The notes under the pieces are model-generated. The model was given only the letters and a program-made list of their open reading frames with translations, was not told the DNA's origin and did no database searches. The position numbers were made by a program, and so were the translations under genes. A stretch of DNA of 64,000 nt from a virus. Below, piece after piece: positions 1 to 9,270 of the stretch. Where the stretch lies: positions 1-64,000 of the IMG/VR virus record IMGVR_UViG_3300010883_026915; one strand, 5' to 3'. Position 1 is the first letter of the stretch; every line of letters begins with the position of its first letter.

Positions 1-2
1 AA

Positions 3-1061
3 TCAGGCGAAAGTGTTTCAATTATCCTTAATAGCCGCCCTAATATTGCTAGTACAAGCAGGATTGTATGGGACACAAATACTGACGGTGCATATGCACC
101 TGATGCACAAATTTATGAAACCGCAGGGGATCTTTATTTATCTGCCTCTGATGATATTAGAATTCGCGGAAATTTTGGAGACGTTGTTGTACAATCTGGC
201 GATGATATATTATTCCGCCCTGGTGATATACTTACCATAACTGAAGATTCTTCTGCATCTGGTAAATTTGTCGAGGTTTTTGCACAGCCTAGCAACTCTA
301 CATTCCACAACGTATTTGACATAGATGGTAGCAATGGAATTATAATAAATGATGCTGGTGAGTCTGCTTATGACTTTAGGGTTGAATCTAATCTTTTACA
401 AGGTATGTTTGTAGTAGATGCTGGTACAAATTGTGCAATTGTAAATTCACTTGTAACAGCAGCAGCTAGCGAAAAGCCAGGTCTTGGACAGGATGTTGCA
501 TTCTTCGTTTCCGGGACTAGGGATGGGATTAATGCAGTGGGCGCAGGTACTGCTCTTATGAGCGGTGACCTATTTGTCTCAGGTGCAATATATGAGGGAG
601 ATCAAGCTCTCTTATCAATGTACACTACTGATCATGCTGATAAGGTCGGTACATCCGCCAACACAGCTAACACAGAGTATGCAGTATTTGATGAAGACTA
701 TTATGATTCCGGCACACCCTTTGGAAGTGTTATTACATCTAAGAATTGTATTCTAACACCCAGTACAGGAATTCTTAGTGTAACTAGTACAAATCATGAC
801 AAGCGATTTATGGAACTTTCATTTACCCTGAGGTTATCTTCAGCCCAGACCGCAGAGGCTATTATAAAGGTCAAAGATAACGGAACACTCGGCAGCCTCA
901 TGTGGCAATCAGGACTTCTTGTAGTGGCAAATAACGAAATACCATTCTCAGCCACTATAATAGTACAAGTTGGTTCGAACCCAACAATTACTGTCCAGGG
1001 CGGCCTCGGCCAAACACTTCATACAAAATCAGGCTCTACACTCACTTATAGAAATGTCTAG
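3..1061 (+). CDS. Tail-fibre-like virion protein, 5'-truncated by window edge
   Basis: The reading frame is open from the first complete codon at base 3 to a TAG at 1059-1061, so the start lies upstream of the window. The visible 352 residues are rich in Gly, Ser, Asp and Asn, with short repeated beta-strand-like units such as DLYLSASDDIRIRG, DVVVQSGDDILFRPGD and DLFVSGAIYEGD. This pattern is typical of fibrous phage tail proteins of the T4-like and marine phage type. The last 110 or so residues lose the repeats and could form a globular tip domain. An ATG at 405 lies in frame but inside the continuous pattern, so it is not the real start. It precedes the glycosyltransferase genes, separated by a 92-bp gap with promoter-like sequence. 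The role as a host-binding or whisker fibre is inferred from composition only. Confidence 0.75.
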   Translation, partial: SGESVSIILNSRPNIASTSRIVWDTNTDGAYAPDAQIYETAGDLYLSASDDIRIRGNFGDVVVQSGDDILFRPGDILTITEDSSASGKFVEVFAQPSNSTFHNVFDIDGSNGIIINDAGESAYDFRVESNLLQGMFVVDAGTNCAIVNSLVTAAASEKPGLGQDVAFFVSGTRDGINAVGAGTALMSGDLFVSGAIYEGDQALLSMYTTDHADKVGTSANTANTEYAVFDEDYYDSGTPFGSVITSKNCILTPSTGILSVTSTNHDKRFMELSFTLRLSSAQTAEAIIKVKDNGTLGSLMWQSGLLVVANNEIPFSATIIVQVGSNPTITVQGGLGQTLHTKSGSTLTYRNV

Positions 1062-1067
1062 ATAAAT

Positions 1068-1075
1068 TATAAATA
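1068..1075 (+). promoter_or_regulatory. Late-promoter-like TATAAATA octamer
   Basis: The gap between the fibre gene and the first glycosyltransferase contains an exact TATAAATA, the core of T4-type late promoters read by gp55 sigma. A gp55-like gene lies in this window (29316). The octamer is 79 bp upstream of the ATG at 1154. The same gap holds other TATAAT-like sequences (1102-1107, 1130-1135), so which element is used, if any, is uncertain. AT-rich DNA produces such motifs by chance. Confidence 0.4.
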
Positions 1076-1153
1076 TAGATTTAAACACTTCACTTTATGC
1101 ACTATAATATTAGTGGTAACTAATAGTCTATAATAGGCTTAAAAGAGGCATAA

Positions 1154-3076
1154 ATGTTTAATTCCCCATTTGGAAAAGAGGATAGCAATATTATAATACC
1201 TGATAGTAGTGATATTATTTTTGTTGCTGATATGTTTGCAGAAGATTATCTTGGCGGAGCAGAACTAACAACAGAGGCGATTATAAATAGCTCGGGAGAT
1301 TTAAAAGTCTTTAAAATAAAATCTTCTGATATTAATATGGATCTATTGTCTGCTGGAGTTGATAAACACTGGATTTTTTCCAATTTTTCACTAATGGATC
1401 CAAATTTAATACCTGCTATAATTGCAAATTTAAAATACTCAATTATAGAATATGATTTTAAGTTTTGCTCATATAGATCTATAGAAAAGCATTTTGCTTC
1501 AAAGAATGTAGATTGTGATTGTCACAATTCAATGCACGGAAAGATGATATCAGCTTTTTATCATGGCTCTCTAAACATATTCTGGATGTCAGAAAGTCAA
1601 AGAGACATATATTTTTCAAGATTTCCATTCCTAGATAATAAAAAATCAACAATTCTTAGCTCAGTTTTTTCAAGTGATTTTTTTGAAACTATTGCCTCCT
1701 TGCAAGACAATAAAAAGAATGAAAGATTTTTAATAATAGGCAGCACATCGTGGATAAAGGGTGTAGAAGACTCAATAGCTTACTGCAATGAAAATAACCT
1801 TGAACATGAGATAGTTTCTGGAGTATCACATAAAGAAATATTAAAAAAGATGTCAGAGTCTAAGGGTTATGTATTTTTACCGCGTGGAGGTGATACATGC
1901 CCAAGAACAGTAATTGAAGCAAAACTGCTTGGCTGTAAAATGATTCTAAATGATAATGTATTGCACAAGGACGAGACATGGTTTAGTACAGATGATGTGA
2001 GTGCTACAGTAGACTGGCTAATGTCAGGTCCATCAAGATTCTGGGCAGAGATCAACAGACAGCTATCTAGGCAGCCTGGAATAAGCGGATACACAACTAC
2101 ATACAATTGTATAGATCAAAACTATCCATTTGAAGCATGCATAGAATCCTTGCTTGGATTTTGTGATCAAGTTGTTATTGTAGATGGAGGATCTACAGAC
2201 GGAACAATTGACAAGCTTAGATCTCTATCTGACAAAAATGATAAAATATTGTTGCATATTCAAAATAGAGATTGGAGCGACAGTAGATTTGCCGTATTTG
2301 ATGGGCTTCAGAAGGCTCTTGCACGAGCAATGTGTACTGGAGAGCTTTGCTGGCAACAAGATTCAGATGAGGTTGTAAATCAAAATGACTATGATAAAAT
2401 TAAACAACTTGTTAGAAAAATTCCAAAAGGAATGGATTTAATAGCATTACCAGTCATTGAATTTTGGGGAAGCAATGGAAAGGTAAGAATAGATTCAACT
2501 CCGTGGAAGTGGAGGCTTTCTAGAAATAGACCACATATAACACATGGAATTCCAGCATCTTTAAGAATGTTTGATGAAGATGGAAAGCTATATGCACTAG
2601 AAGGTACAGACGGATGCGACTACATAAGATCAGATACATATGATCCTATACCGTTTACAAGCTTTTACTCACAAGATGTACATAATTTAAGAATACAAGC
2701 TCTGACAGGTGATGAAAATAGTATTTCTAGATATACAAACTGGTTTTCATCAACATGTATGTCACTACCTCCTGTGATTCACTACTCGTGGTATGATCTT
2801 GAAAGAAAAATTAAAACATATAAAAACTACTGGTCTAAGCATTGGCAAAGTCTTTATAATATAGCACAGGAGGATTTACCAGAAAACAATATGTTTTTCA
2901 ACAAGCCGTGGATAGATGTAACAGATGATGAAATATCTAAGCTATCAGAAAGGCTTGAAAATGAGATGGGTGGGTGGATATTTCATTCAAAAGTTGATTT
3001 TTCAAAACCGACACCATTCATAAAAGTTTCAGAAAGTATTCATCCTGAATGCATAAAGTATTGGCTAAGCAAATGA
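1154..3076 (+). CDS. Two-domain glycosyltransferase (GT4-like plus GT2)
   Basis: This 640-residue protein appears to carry two glycosyltransferase units. The N-terminal half (about 20-300) is GT-B/GT4-like, with a nucleotide-sugar-binding pattern PRGGDTCPRTVIEAKLLG at 243-260. The second half is a GT-A GT2 domain, beginning near residue 310 with a YNCIDQNYPFEACIESL segment, then VDGGSTDG at 342-349 and the metal-binding DSDE at 403-406. A GT2 domain usually spans about 230 residues, so the rest of the protein is likely an acceptor or accessory region. An AGAGG Shine-Dalgarno sequence precedes the ATG. Its stop overlaps the next glycosyltransferase start (ATGA). Cytoplasmic location is expected; no signal peptide or membrane segment is seen. 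Donor and acceptor sugars cannot be deduced. Confidence 0.85.
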   Translation: MFNSPFGKEDSNIIIPDSSDIIFVADMFAEDYLGGAELTTEAIINSSGDLKVFKIKSSDINMDLLSAGVDKHWIFSNFSLMDPNLIPAIIANLKYSIIEYDFKFCSYRSIEKHFASKNVDCDCHNSMHGKMISAFYHGSLNIFWMSESQRDIYFSRFPFLDNKKSTILSSVFSSDFFETIASLQDNKKNERFLIIGSTSWIKGVEDSIAYCNENNLEHEIVSGVSHKEILKKMSESKGYVFLPRGGDTCPRTVIEAKLLGCKMILNDNVLHKDETWFSTDDVSATVDWLMSGPSRFWAEINRQLSRQPGISGYTTTYNCIDQNYPFEACIESLLGFCDQVVIVDGGSTDGTIDKLRSLSDKNDKILLHIQNRDWSDSRFAVFDGLQKALARAMCTGELCWQQDSDEVVNQNDYDKIKQLVRKIPKGMDLIALPVIEFWGSNGKVRIDSTPWKWRLSRNRPHITHGIPASLRMFDEDGKLYALEGTDGCDYIRSDTYDPIPFTSFYSQDVHNLRIQALTGDENSISRYTNWFSSTCMSLPPVIHYSWYDLERKIKTYKNYWSKHWQSLYNIAQEDLPENNMFFNKPWIDVTDDEISKLSERLENEMGGWIFHSKVDFSKPTPFIKVSESIHPECIKYWLSK

Positions 3077-3771
3077 AAGTAGTTTTTATAATACCGTGCT
3101 ATAATGCATCAAGCAACTTAAAAATACTATTTGACTCTCTTTGCTGTCAGAATAATAAAAACTGGTCTGCAATAATAATAGATGACATGTCTGAAGATTC
3201 TACATTTGATACTGCAATATCATTAAATTCTAAAAAAATTGAAGTAATAAAAAACTGTGAGAAAAAATATGCCCTAAAGAATATAGTTGAAACAGCAAGA
3301 AGGTTTCAAGATTCAGATGATACTATAATAGCAGTAGTAGACGGCGACGACTCTCTTTGTAATGAAAACACTGTATCTCTTTTAATCAAAGCATATAAAA
3401 GCAATAGTGATATTGTGTGGACAAAGCACAGATGGGATATAAATAATTTAAACATATCGAAAGAAATACCTCAAAATGTTGATCCATACGCCTGGCCGTG
3501 GTCATCATCACACTTACGAACATTTAAAAGTAATCTTATAAAAAAGGTAAGTGATTTAAATTTTAAAGATCACAATAGAGAATGGTTTAAAAGGGGATAT
3601 GATCAAGCACTAATGCTTCCTTTGTTGCATGTAGCAAGTAATTGGAAATATATTGATGAAGTTTGCTATTTGTATAATATTAACTCTGTTTCAATTCAGC
3701 ATAGAAACTATGAAGAAATTGATCAAATATCTACAATAAATATTGTAAGATCTCGAGGATTTCTTGGGTAG
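3073..3771 (+). CDS. GT2-family glycosyltransferase
   Basis: A 232-residue GT-A glycosyltransferase. The N-terminus reads KVVFIIPCYNAS, the classical GT2 opening, followed by an IIDDMSED segment near residue 36 and VVDGDDS at about 88-94, which holds the nucleotide/metal-binding aspartates. An in-frame ATG at 3049 would add eight residues. I prefer the ATG at 3073 because it forms an ATGA overlap with the upstream stop and starts directly at the first beta strand. Length is close to a bare GT2 catalytic domain. Its position among glycosyltransferases indicates transfer of one residue of the island's glycan; specificity is unknown. Confidence 0.87.
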   Translation: MKVVFIIPCYNASSNLKILFDSLCCQNNKNWSAIIIDDMSEDSTFDTAISLNSKKIEVIKNCEKKYALKNIVETARRFQDSDDTIIAVVDGDDSLCNENTVSLLIKAYKSNSDIVWTKHRWDINNLNISKEIPQNVDPYAWPWSSSHLRTFKSNLIKKVSDLNFKDHNREWFKRGYDQALMLPLLHVASNWKYIDEVCYLYNINSVSIQHRNYEEIDQISTINIVRSRGFLG

Positions 3772-3780
3772 GATAGTTTT

Positions 3781-4701
3781 GTGAATGTTTATCCTATAAA
3801 TTATAACCCAACATCTGACAGCGGCCCAAACTCATTTGCTAGAAGATTATTTTTAAATTTGAAAAACTATAAAGATTTTAATATATCAAACAGCCTTAGT
3901 GATGCTGATATTGAATTTTGCTTAATAGAGTCAAATATTAGAAAGATATCACCAAGAATTACAAGGTTGGATGGAATATACTTTAACAAAGCTCAAGATT
4001 TTAATTTATTAAACACAATAGTTAAGACAAACTATTTACACTCTGACTCTGTAGTATTCCAGACACAGTTTAATAAATTGTTGATTGAGTCGTGGTTTGG
4101 AGAACACAAAAATTCAAGTGTAATAGTAAATAGAGCTGATATGAGAGATATTGAAAAAATACAGCCAGCTGATTTTTCACAAACATTTCCAGGAAAAAAA
4201 GTTTGGTCATGTGCATCTTCATGGAGACCTCATAAAAGACTAAATGAAAATATAAGATACTTTATCGAGAATTCAGATAGTAATACTGTTTTATTAATTT
4301 GCGGCAAGGGTGTAGCAAAAGAGGACTTTTATGGATATGAAAACCTTATAAACAATAGAATATTTTATATTGGTCATTTAAAATGGGAATCTTTGATAAG
4401 TGTGTATAAATCAAGTAGTACCTTTATTCATTTATCATACCTGGATCATTGTCCAAACGTTGTAGTAGACGCTGCAGCATCAGGGTGTAATATTATTTGC
4501 TCTTCATCAGGAGGTACAAAAGAGATATCTTCTCTAAATAAGAAAATAATACATGAAAAAGAGTGGAATTTTGAACCAGTTGAGTTATACAAGCCGCCCA
4601 GGCTTGATTTTAGTAATTTCTCAAATATTTCTGAAGATAATATTAAAACAATAGATGATTCTAAAATAAAATATTATGAACAAATGGAAAAAATATTATG
4701 A
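3781..4701 (+). CDS. GT4-like glycosyltransferase
   Basis: A 306-residue protein with a GTG start at 3781, nine bases after the preceding stop. The C-terminal half follows the GT-B/GT4 pattern: CASSWRPHKRLNEN near residue 145-157 (start of the donor-binding domain), LLICGKG near 178, IGHLKWESLISVYKSS near 198-213 and SYLDHCPNVVVDAAASG near 218-235, where the usual acidic E-x7-E motif is replaced by D-containing residues. The acceptor-binding half is short, about 140 residues. Its stop overlaps the next gene by ATGATAA-type coupling. It probably adds a sugar in the island's product; no direct evidence of donor exists. Confidence 0.8.
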   Translation: MNVYPINYNPTSDSGPNSFARRLFLNLKNYKDFNISNSLSDADIEFCLIESNIRKISPRITRLDGIYFNKAQDFNLLNTIVKTNYLHSDSVVFQTQFNKLLIESWFGEHKNSSVIVNRADMRDIEKIQPADFSQTFPGKKVWSCASSWRPHKRLNENIRYFIENSDSNTVLLICGKGVAKEDFYGYENLINNRIFYIGHLKWESLISVYKSSSTFIHLSYLDHCPNVVVDAAASGCNIICSSSGGTKEISSLNKKIIHEKEWNFEPVELYKPPRLDFSNFSNISEDNIKTIDDSKIKYYEQMEKIL

Positions 4702-5963
4702 TAAAAAATAGACATCATTCAACATATGAAGACTACGTTGAATTTCAAAAGAAAAAGACTTCCGATCCGGAAAAGAGAAAGAAGTGGCTTGGTGATGAAT
4801 GGGAAACAAAGTTACAAGATTTTAAAAGTGAAATTTCAAAAATATCTCAAGCACTAGATTCATCAAAGAAAGTTTTATGTGTAGGCGCAAGAACAGGACA
4901 AGAAGTCGAAGCATTTAAACAGTTAGGTGTTGAAGATGTAATAGGGATAGATATAGTTCCCAGTCTTCCGCTAGTAAAAGAAGGTGATATGAACTGTATA
5001 GATTTCAAAGATAACACATTTGATATAGTCTATACAAATAGTCTAGAATATGCATATGATATAAAAAATGTAATATCAGAAATTGAAAGAGTTACAAAGA
5101 TAGATGGATTTATATTTATTCAATGTAGAGTTGGCAATGAAGATTCTCAGGCTGAGTACAAGATAGAAAATCCCATATACGATATTTTGACAGTAACAAA
5201 TAGAAGTTTTTGTATGATATCACAACCGTCAGAACCAAACTCTCTTGGCTTAAACTTTGAAATAGTATTAAGAAAAGATAAAAATCTTTCACATTTATAT
5301 GAAAAATATGGAAATATTGAAACAATATCTGTTCCAGATGACTATCTAGAGCTATGGAATGATATAAACTTACCAATACAAACTAGCAAGCTTGATAATG
5401 CAAAGATAAATTCTAAAAAAGCAAGAAATAAAATACTTTCACAACTTTCAAAAAGATCTTATTATCTTACTAGAGTTGCTGAAGTATTTGAATCGAAAAG
5501 ATTTATTGAAGTTGGAACTGCTGAAGGCTGGCAATATTTTACATTTTGTAAATATGTTAAAGATAATTTTGATGATGGAATAGTTTATACATGTGATCCA
5601 AGAGATGTTAGAAATAAAAAATATGCTAGTATGTTCGACCAAGATTCTAGATTTAATTACATTTCAGGAACTAGTAAAGATATAGCATCTAAAAATATAA
5701 AAGCAAATTTCTTTTATATAGACGGTCTTCATGACAAAGATACTGTGATAAGAGATGTATTGACCTTAGAAAATTGTCAGCATAATGATTCTTTAAATAC
5801 ATGGATATTTGATGATTTTGATATAAGGTTTGGATGCTCACAGGATATAATGACATTATCACAGCTTTCAAAGTGTTTCAAAGTATATCACATTGGTGAT
5901 ACTGCCAGTGGACATCAATCACATCAGGTTCTTATGAGGGCAACCTTTCACGGTTCTAGCTAG
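4698..5963 (+). CDS. Tandem SAM-dependent methyltransferase fusion
   Basis: This 421-residue protein contains two class I methyltransferase-like domains. The first has the SAM-binding loop VLCVGARTGQEVE at about 59-71, an acidic strand-2 end (GIDIVPS) and FDIVYTNSLEYAYD near 108-121. The second starts near residue 260 with FIEVGTAEGWQYF at about 269-281, then FFYIDGLHDKD near 339-349 and WIFDDFD near 372, which resembles the Methyltransf_24 type. One fused protein could methylate two positions of the same sugar, or one domain could be a scaffold. The Asp-rich motifs are intact in both. Its start overlaps the upstream glycosyltransferase. Sugar O-methylation is inferred from the context. Confidence 0.78.
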   Translation: MIKNRHHSTYEDYVEFQKKKTSDPEKRKKWLGDEWETKLQDFKSEISKISQALDSSKKVLCVGARTGQEVEAFKQLGVEDVIGIDIVPSLPLVKEGDMNCIDFKDNTFDIVYTNSLEYAYDIKNVISEIERVTKIDGFIFIQCRVGNEDSQAEYKIENPIYDILTVTNRSFCMISQPSEPNSLGLNFEIVLRKDKNLSHLYEKYGNIETISVPDDYLELWNDINLPIQTSKLDNAKINSKKARNKILSQLSKRSYYLTRVAEVFESKRFIEVGTAEGWQYFTFCKYVKDNFDDGIVYTCDPRDVRNKKYASMFDQDSRFNYISGTSKDIASKNIKANFFYIDGLHDKDTVIRDVLTLENCQHNDSLNTWIFDDFDIRFGCSQDIMTLSQLSKCFKVYHIGDTASGHQSHQVLMRATFHGSS

Positions 5964-6002
5964 TGCATCAATGAGTATGACAAAAACAACAGTGAGGCTT
6001 TA

Positions 6003-7001
6003 ATGAAAGTTTGTTTTTTAACTTCAAGTCCAAATATTGATATTGGCTCATATAGGATATGGGTTAATGATTTATCAAAAACTATTTCTGATATTGGAAA
6101 TGAATCAATAATTTGCATTAATGACTTGGATGATCAGAAGTACGATGCTATAATACTGTGTAAGTCTGCCTACAAGTGTGCTGACAAAATAAAGGATAAG
6201 TTTAAAAATATAAAAGTAGGAGCTATAAACATACCTTCAAATTATCAAAATCCAAATATAGATTTTGTAATAGTGGGTAGTTATGAAGAAAAGTGTTCAC
6301 TTAGCTTTTATAAAAATGTATTTGTATATCCACTCATAGAAAGACAATTTCAAAATATAGAAAGAAAGATTCATAAAAAAGAAGACATTACTAGAATATG
6401 TTTTCATGGACACTTTCCACATCTTGCCAAGTTTGAACCGTTTCTTAGATCAGCAATAGAGTCTATATCTGGATCTGGAAACAATATAGAGTTAGTTGTT
6501 ATTACCGGTGATAGTAGGTTTGACTGGAAACATGGAAAACCAAAAAATGTTAAAGTAGAAATGCATCAATATGATCAAAAAACAATTACAGAAATTATTA
6601 AATCATGTGATATTGGTGTTGTTCCAAATGTAACAGATATGAGACTTTATAATGGAGATGTTCAAAAACAAAATAGTGTTGAATATGGTCTTTATAGTAC
6701 AGACTACTTTTTAAGATTTAAAAATAAAACAAATGCAGGAAGAGCTTTTGTTTTTTATCAGCATGGAATACCAGTAATACATGATTTAAGCCCGAGTAGT
6801 TTTGAATTTATGGGAAAGTGTGAAAATAAAATTGTTGCACATGATACTGCATCCTGGTGTAGAGAGATACTATACCTTATGGATCACAATACTAGAAACA
6901 CCGTTTCAAAAGAAAATTTTGATGTTTTTAATAATCACTATGATCCACACGATCATGCGAAAAAACTAGTTAAATTTATAGGAGATATACATAATGAGTA
7001 A
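6003..7001 (+). CDS. GT-B glycosyltransferase-like protein
   Basis: A 332-residue protein starting at ATG 6003 with a GAGG Shine-Dalgarno sequence. It opens with KVCFLTSSPNIDIGSYRIW, typical of the first strand and acceptor loop of GT-B enzymes. ITRICFHGHFPHLAKFEPF (about 129-147) marks the start of the C-terminal Rossmann domain. IIKSCDIGVVPN (about 199-210) and NAGRAFVFYQHGIPVI (about 246-261) match the sugar-nucleotide-binding region of GT4-like proteins. The last codons overlap the next gene by eight bases. The 39-bp gap before it is one of only two noticeable gaps in the island, and I see no clear promoter there. Donor and acceptor are unknown. Confidence 0.7.
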   Translation: MKVCFLTSSPNIDIGSYRIWVNDLSKTISDIGNESIICINDLDDQKYDAIILCKSAYKCADKIKDKFKNIKVGAINIPSNYQNPNIDFVIVGSYEEKCSLSFYKNVFVYPLIERQFQNIERKIHKKEDITRICFHGHFPHLAKFEPFLRSAIESISGSGNNIELVVITGDSRFDWKHGKPKNVKVEMHQYDQKTITEIIKSCDIGVVPNVTDMRLYNGDVQKQNSVEYGLYSTDYFLRFKNKTNAGRAFVFYQHGIPVIHDLSPSSFEFMGKCENKIVAHDTASWCREILYLMDHNTRNTVSKENFDVFNNHYDPHDHAKKLVKFIGDIHNE

Positions 7002-7758
7002 TAAAGTTGCAGATAGAGGATTTTTATATATAGCATTTGGTGATGCTTTTACAAAAGAGGCACTAATGTCAATAAAGTCTCTTAAGCGGTTTAATGATGA
7101 GCCAGTAGCATTATTCACAGATGCTGAAAAGACACCTGAGATAGATAGTCTTGTAGATGTTTATGCAAAAATTCAACCTACACATACACGCGCAAAAGTT
7201 GACTTTGTCTCGCACTCACCGTTTAACAAAACAGTATATCTTGACTCCGATACTGTAGTTGTAAGAAATATATCTGACATGTTTGACATACTTGATAGAT
7301 TCGATGTAGGATTAACAAATGATTATGCAAGAAAGCGTACAAAGTACTCAAAAATTGTACCAGAGTATGCAGAAATACCATATGCATTTTCAGAAGTAAA
7401 CGGGGGAATTATGGCATATAATTCTTCACTTTCTACTCAGACATTTCTTTCAATGTGGAAAGAGTACTTTTATAAATATTTTAATGAAACAAATGGATGG
7501 GATCAGGTTAGTCTAAGAGTTGCTTTATGGCGTAGCAATGTAAGAATACATCATTTTCCATTTGAGTATAACATAAGAAGCAAGGGCAATAGGGAAAAAC
7601 AGGATAGATTTAAACATGAGTTCGGCGATCAGCACATGGCCCCAAGAGTATATCATCTCCATTATAATAGTGAGGTACACCAGGGAAAATTTAAATATAG
7701 CTTGAGAGACTTTGATGAGTTTGAAAAATCAATAATTGATCAATCTGTGTGGTATTAA
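6994..7758 (+). CDS. GT8-like nucleotide-sugar glycosyltransferase
   Basis: A 254-residue GT-A-fold transferase. The N-terminus GFLYIAFGDAFTKEALMSIKSLK matches the GT8/nucleotide-diphospho-sugar transferase opening. DSDTVV at 84-89 is the DxD metal-binding motif. VNGGIMAYNSS near 136-146 and a GWDQVSLRVAL segment near 168-178 are the usual substrate-loop and catalytic DQ motifs. HLHYNSEVHQGKFKYS near the C-terminus resembles the HxxGxxKxW ending of GT8 proteins. A GGAG Shine-Dalgarno sequence lies 11 bases upstream of the ATG. It overlaps the end of the preceding GT-B gene. This should retain anomeric configuration if it behaves as GT8; the sugar is unknown. Confidence 0.8.
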   Translation: MSNKVADRGFLYIAFGDAFTKEALMSIKSLKRFNDEPVALFTDAEKTPEIDSLVDVYAKIQPTHTRAKVDFVSHSPFNKTVYLDSDTVVVRNISDMFDILDRFDVGLTNDYARKRTKYSKIVPEYAEIPYAFSEVNGGIMAYNSSLSTQTFLSMWKEYFYKYFNETNGWDQVSLRVALWRSNVRIHHFPFEYNIRSKGNREKQDRFKHEFGDQHMAPRVYHLHYNSEVHQGKFKYSLRDFDEFEKSIIDQSVWY

Positions 7759-7759
7759 A

Positions 7760-8389
7760 ATGCTATATATTTATGGTGAAAAGCATTGGAATAGTAATGA
7801 TGTTTATAGAAAAAATTTAAGAATTTTAAAAAGATTAAATCTAAATAGAGACTCTATAGTTATCGACGCGGGATTTCATTGCGGTGAAGAACTTCATTAT
7901 TTTAATAATATTGGTAGTATTACTCACGCATTTGAAATAAATAGGTTTCATTGTGAAAACATTTCTGAAATATACAAAGATAATGAAAGAATTAATATTT
8001 ATCAAAAAGCTGTATGGATCGAATATTGTAATATAGATGCATACGAGAAAATAGGAAATCCTCATGCTTCAATGAGTGTTATTTCAGATAAACATAATAT
8101 AGATAAAAATATAAGTTATAAAGTAGAAGCAATAGATCTTTCAGATTTTATTCTTAAGCTTAACAGCCGTGTCAACTTAGTTAAAATGGACATAGAGGGA
8201 GCAGAATATCATGTTATTGAAAAATTAATATATTCAGGTGCAATAGATATGATTGATCTAGTATTATTTGAAGATCATCGGGGGAAAATATCTAAAAAAA
8301 CCAGCCCAGCCTGGCATAGTAAAAGAAAAGAAGTTAAAGCGAAAATTAAAAAATTAAAACTACATGAAAAATTTGGTGATTGGCGGTAG
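7760..8389 (+). CDS. FkbM-family methyltransferase
   Basis: A 209-residue class I SAM methyltransferase. VIDAGFHCGEELHYF near 34-48 is the SAM-binding loop. VKMDIEGAEYHVIEKLI near 141-157 is the hallmark of the FkbM family, which O-methylates sugars and polyketides in many glycan clusters. A TTG codon at 7736 would extend the frame into the preceding gene. The ATG at 7760, one base after that gene's stop, fits the tight packing better. No strong Shine-Dalgarno sequence is visible, so translational coupling is likely. The predicted role is O-methylation of a sugar in the island's product. Confidence 0.82.
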   Translation: MLYIYGEKHWNSNDVYRKNLRILKRLNLNRDSIVIDAGFHCGEELHYFNNIGSITHAFEINRFHCENISEIYKDNERINIYQKAVWIEYCNIDAYEKIGNPHASMSVISDKHNIDKNISYKVEAIDLSDFILKLNSRVNLVKMDIEGAEYHVIEKLIYSGAIDMIDLVLFEDHRGKISKKTSPAWHSKRKEVKAKIKKLKLHEKFGDWR

Positions 8390-8423
8390 GTGATTACATA
8401 ATTACTCTATGAGAGGTGATAAT

Positions 8424-9263
8424 ATGGAACCAAAAGAAAAACTTGCTGTGTGTAGTGTTATTAGTAATAGTCATTTAATATATCTTAAAGTTTTTATATA
8501 TTCTATCTTAAGACATAATCCTAAGTTTGATAGAGAGTATGTTGTCTTTTATAAAGATGGAGACATAGCTGAGGTCGACTTTAACCAGTTAAAAAAGATA
8601 TATAAAAATTTTATATTTAAAAAAATACCCACAGAGAAGTATAGAGAAAAAATAGGAGAAACACACGCGAAACAGTCTAAACATTCACAATCAATTAGAC
8701 TGTGGACATACTATAGAATTGAAATGTTCTCACTTATAGAGTATGATCAGATAATATGGTTTGATGTTGATATGCTTGTTATAAACAGCCTAGATGATCT
8801 TTTTAAAATGAGATACAATGAAGGGATTCTTGCCTGCGAAGATATTATTGCAAAGCATATTGTAAAAGATAATAGATATGAAAGAGATCACAAAGTACAA
8901 GGAGGCTTAGTTGTTTTAGGAAAAGATATAATAAGTAGCAATGTGTATAATGATTTGCTAAACTTGCTAAAGCATTCTGACAAATTTAAACTAAATGATC
9001 AATCAATGTTTTCAGAATATTTCGGAAGACAAGGAAAGATAAAGAAATTAAGCATAGTATATAATTGCGGCCAAAAGCTCTACCTAAGAAGACGCGAAAA
9101 TATCAAATTAAATTTAGAAAACACTAAAATAATTCACTTCGCAGGGTCTCAAAAGCCAATGTCTAAAGGCAACCGCCCGGCGAGAAGTGGGTCGCCTCCA
9201 CATAAAATATGGAAAAATTATATGAAAGATATGCTTAGTAAGTATGGATGGAAACAAGGTTGA
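8424..9263 (+). CDS. GT8-family glycosyltransferase
   Basis: A 279-residue glycogenin/LgtC-like transferase. The N-terminus LAVCSVISNSHLIYLKVFIYSILRH is a GT8 opening, IIWFDVDMLVINSLDDLF near 110-127 carries the DxD motif, and LNDQSMFSEYF near 195 provides the conserved DQ. The end (KIIHFAGSQKPMSKG) resembles the HxxGxxKPW motif of GT8 enzymes. An upstream in-frame ATG (8409) exists, but GAGAGGTGA lies seven to fourteen bases before the ATG at 8424, so I take 8424 as the start. It is the last gene before the palindrome gap and closes the glycosyltransferase half of the island. Confidence 0.85.
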   Translation: MEPKEKLAVCSVISNSHLIYLKVFIYSILRHNPKFDREYVVFYKDGDIAEVDFNQLKKIYKNFIFKKIPTEKYREKIGETHAKQSKHSQSIRLWTYYRIEMFSLIEYDQIIWFDVDMLVINSLDDLFKMRYNEGILACEDIIAKHIVKDNRYERDHKVQGGLVVLGKDIISSNVYNDLLNLLKHSDKFKLNDQSMFSEYFGRQGKIKKLSIVYNCGQKLYLRRRENIKLNLENTKIIHFAGSQKPMSKGNRPARSGSPPHKIWKNYMKDMLSKYGWKQG

Positions 9264-9270
9264 TTTTTGT

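Noticed and set aside
13-240. 75-residue hydrophobic open frame at the left edge
   Set aside because: It overlaps the fibre gene, which is continuous in frame 3 from base 3; the hydrophobic pattern is a frame-shifted artefact of beta-strand codons.
7736-7759. TTG start for the FkbM methyltransferase
   Set aside because: It would extend into the preceding gene without a Shine-Dalgarno sequence; the ATG at 7760 lies one base after that gene's stop.
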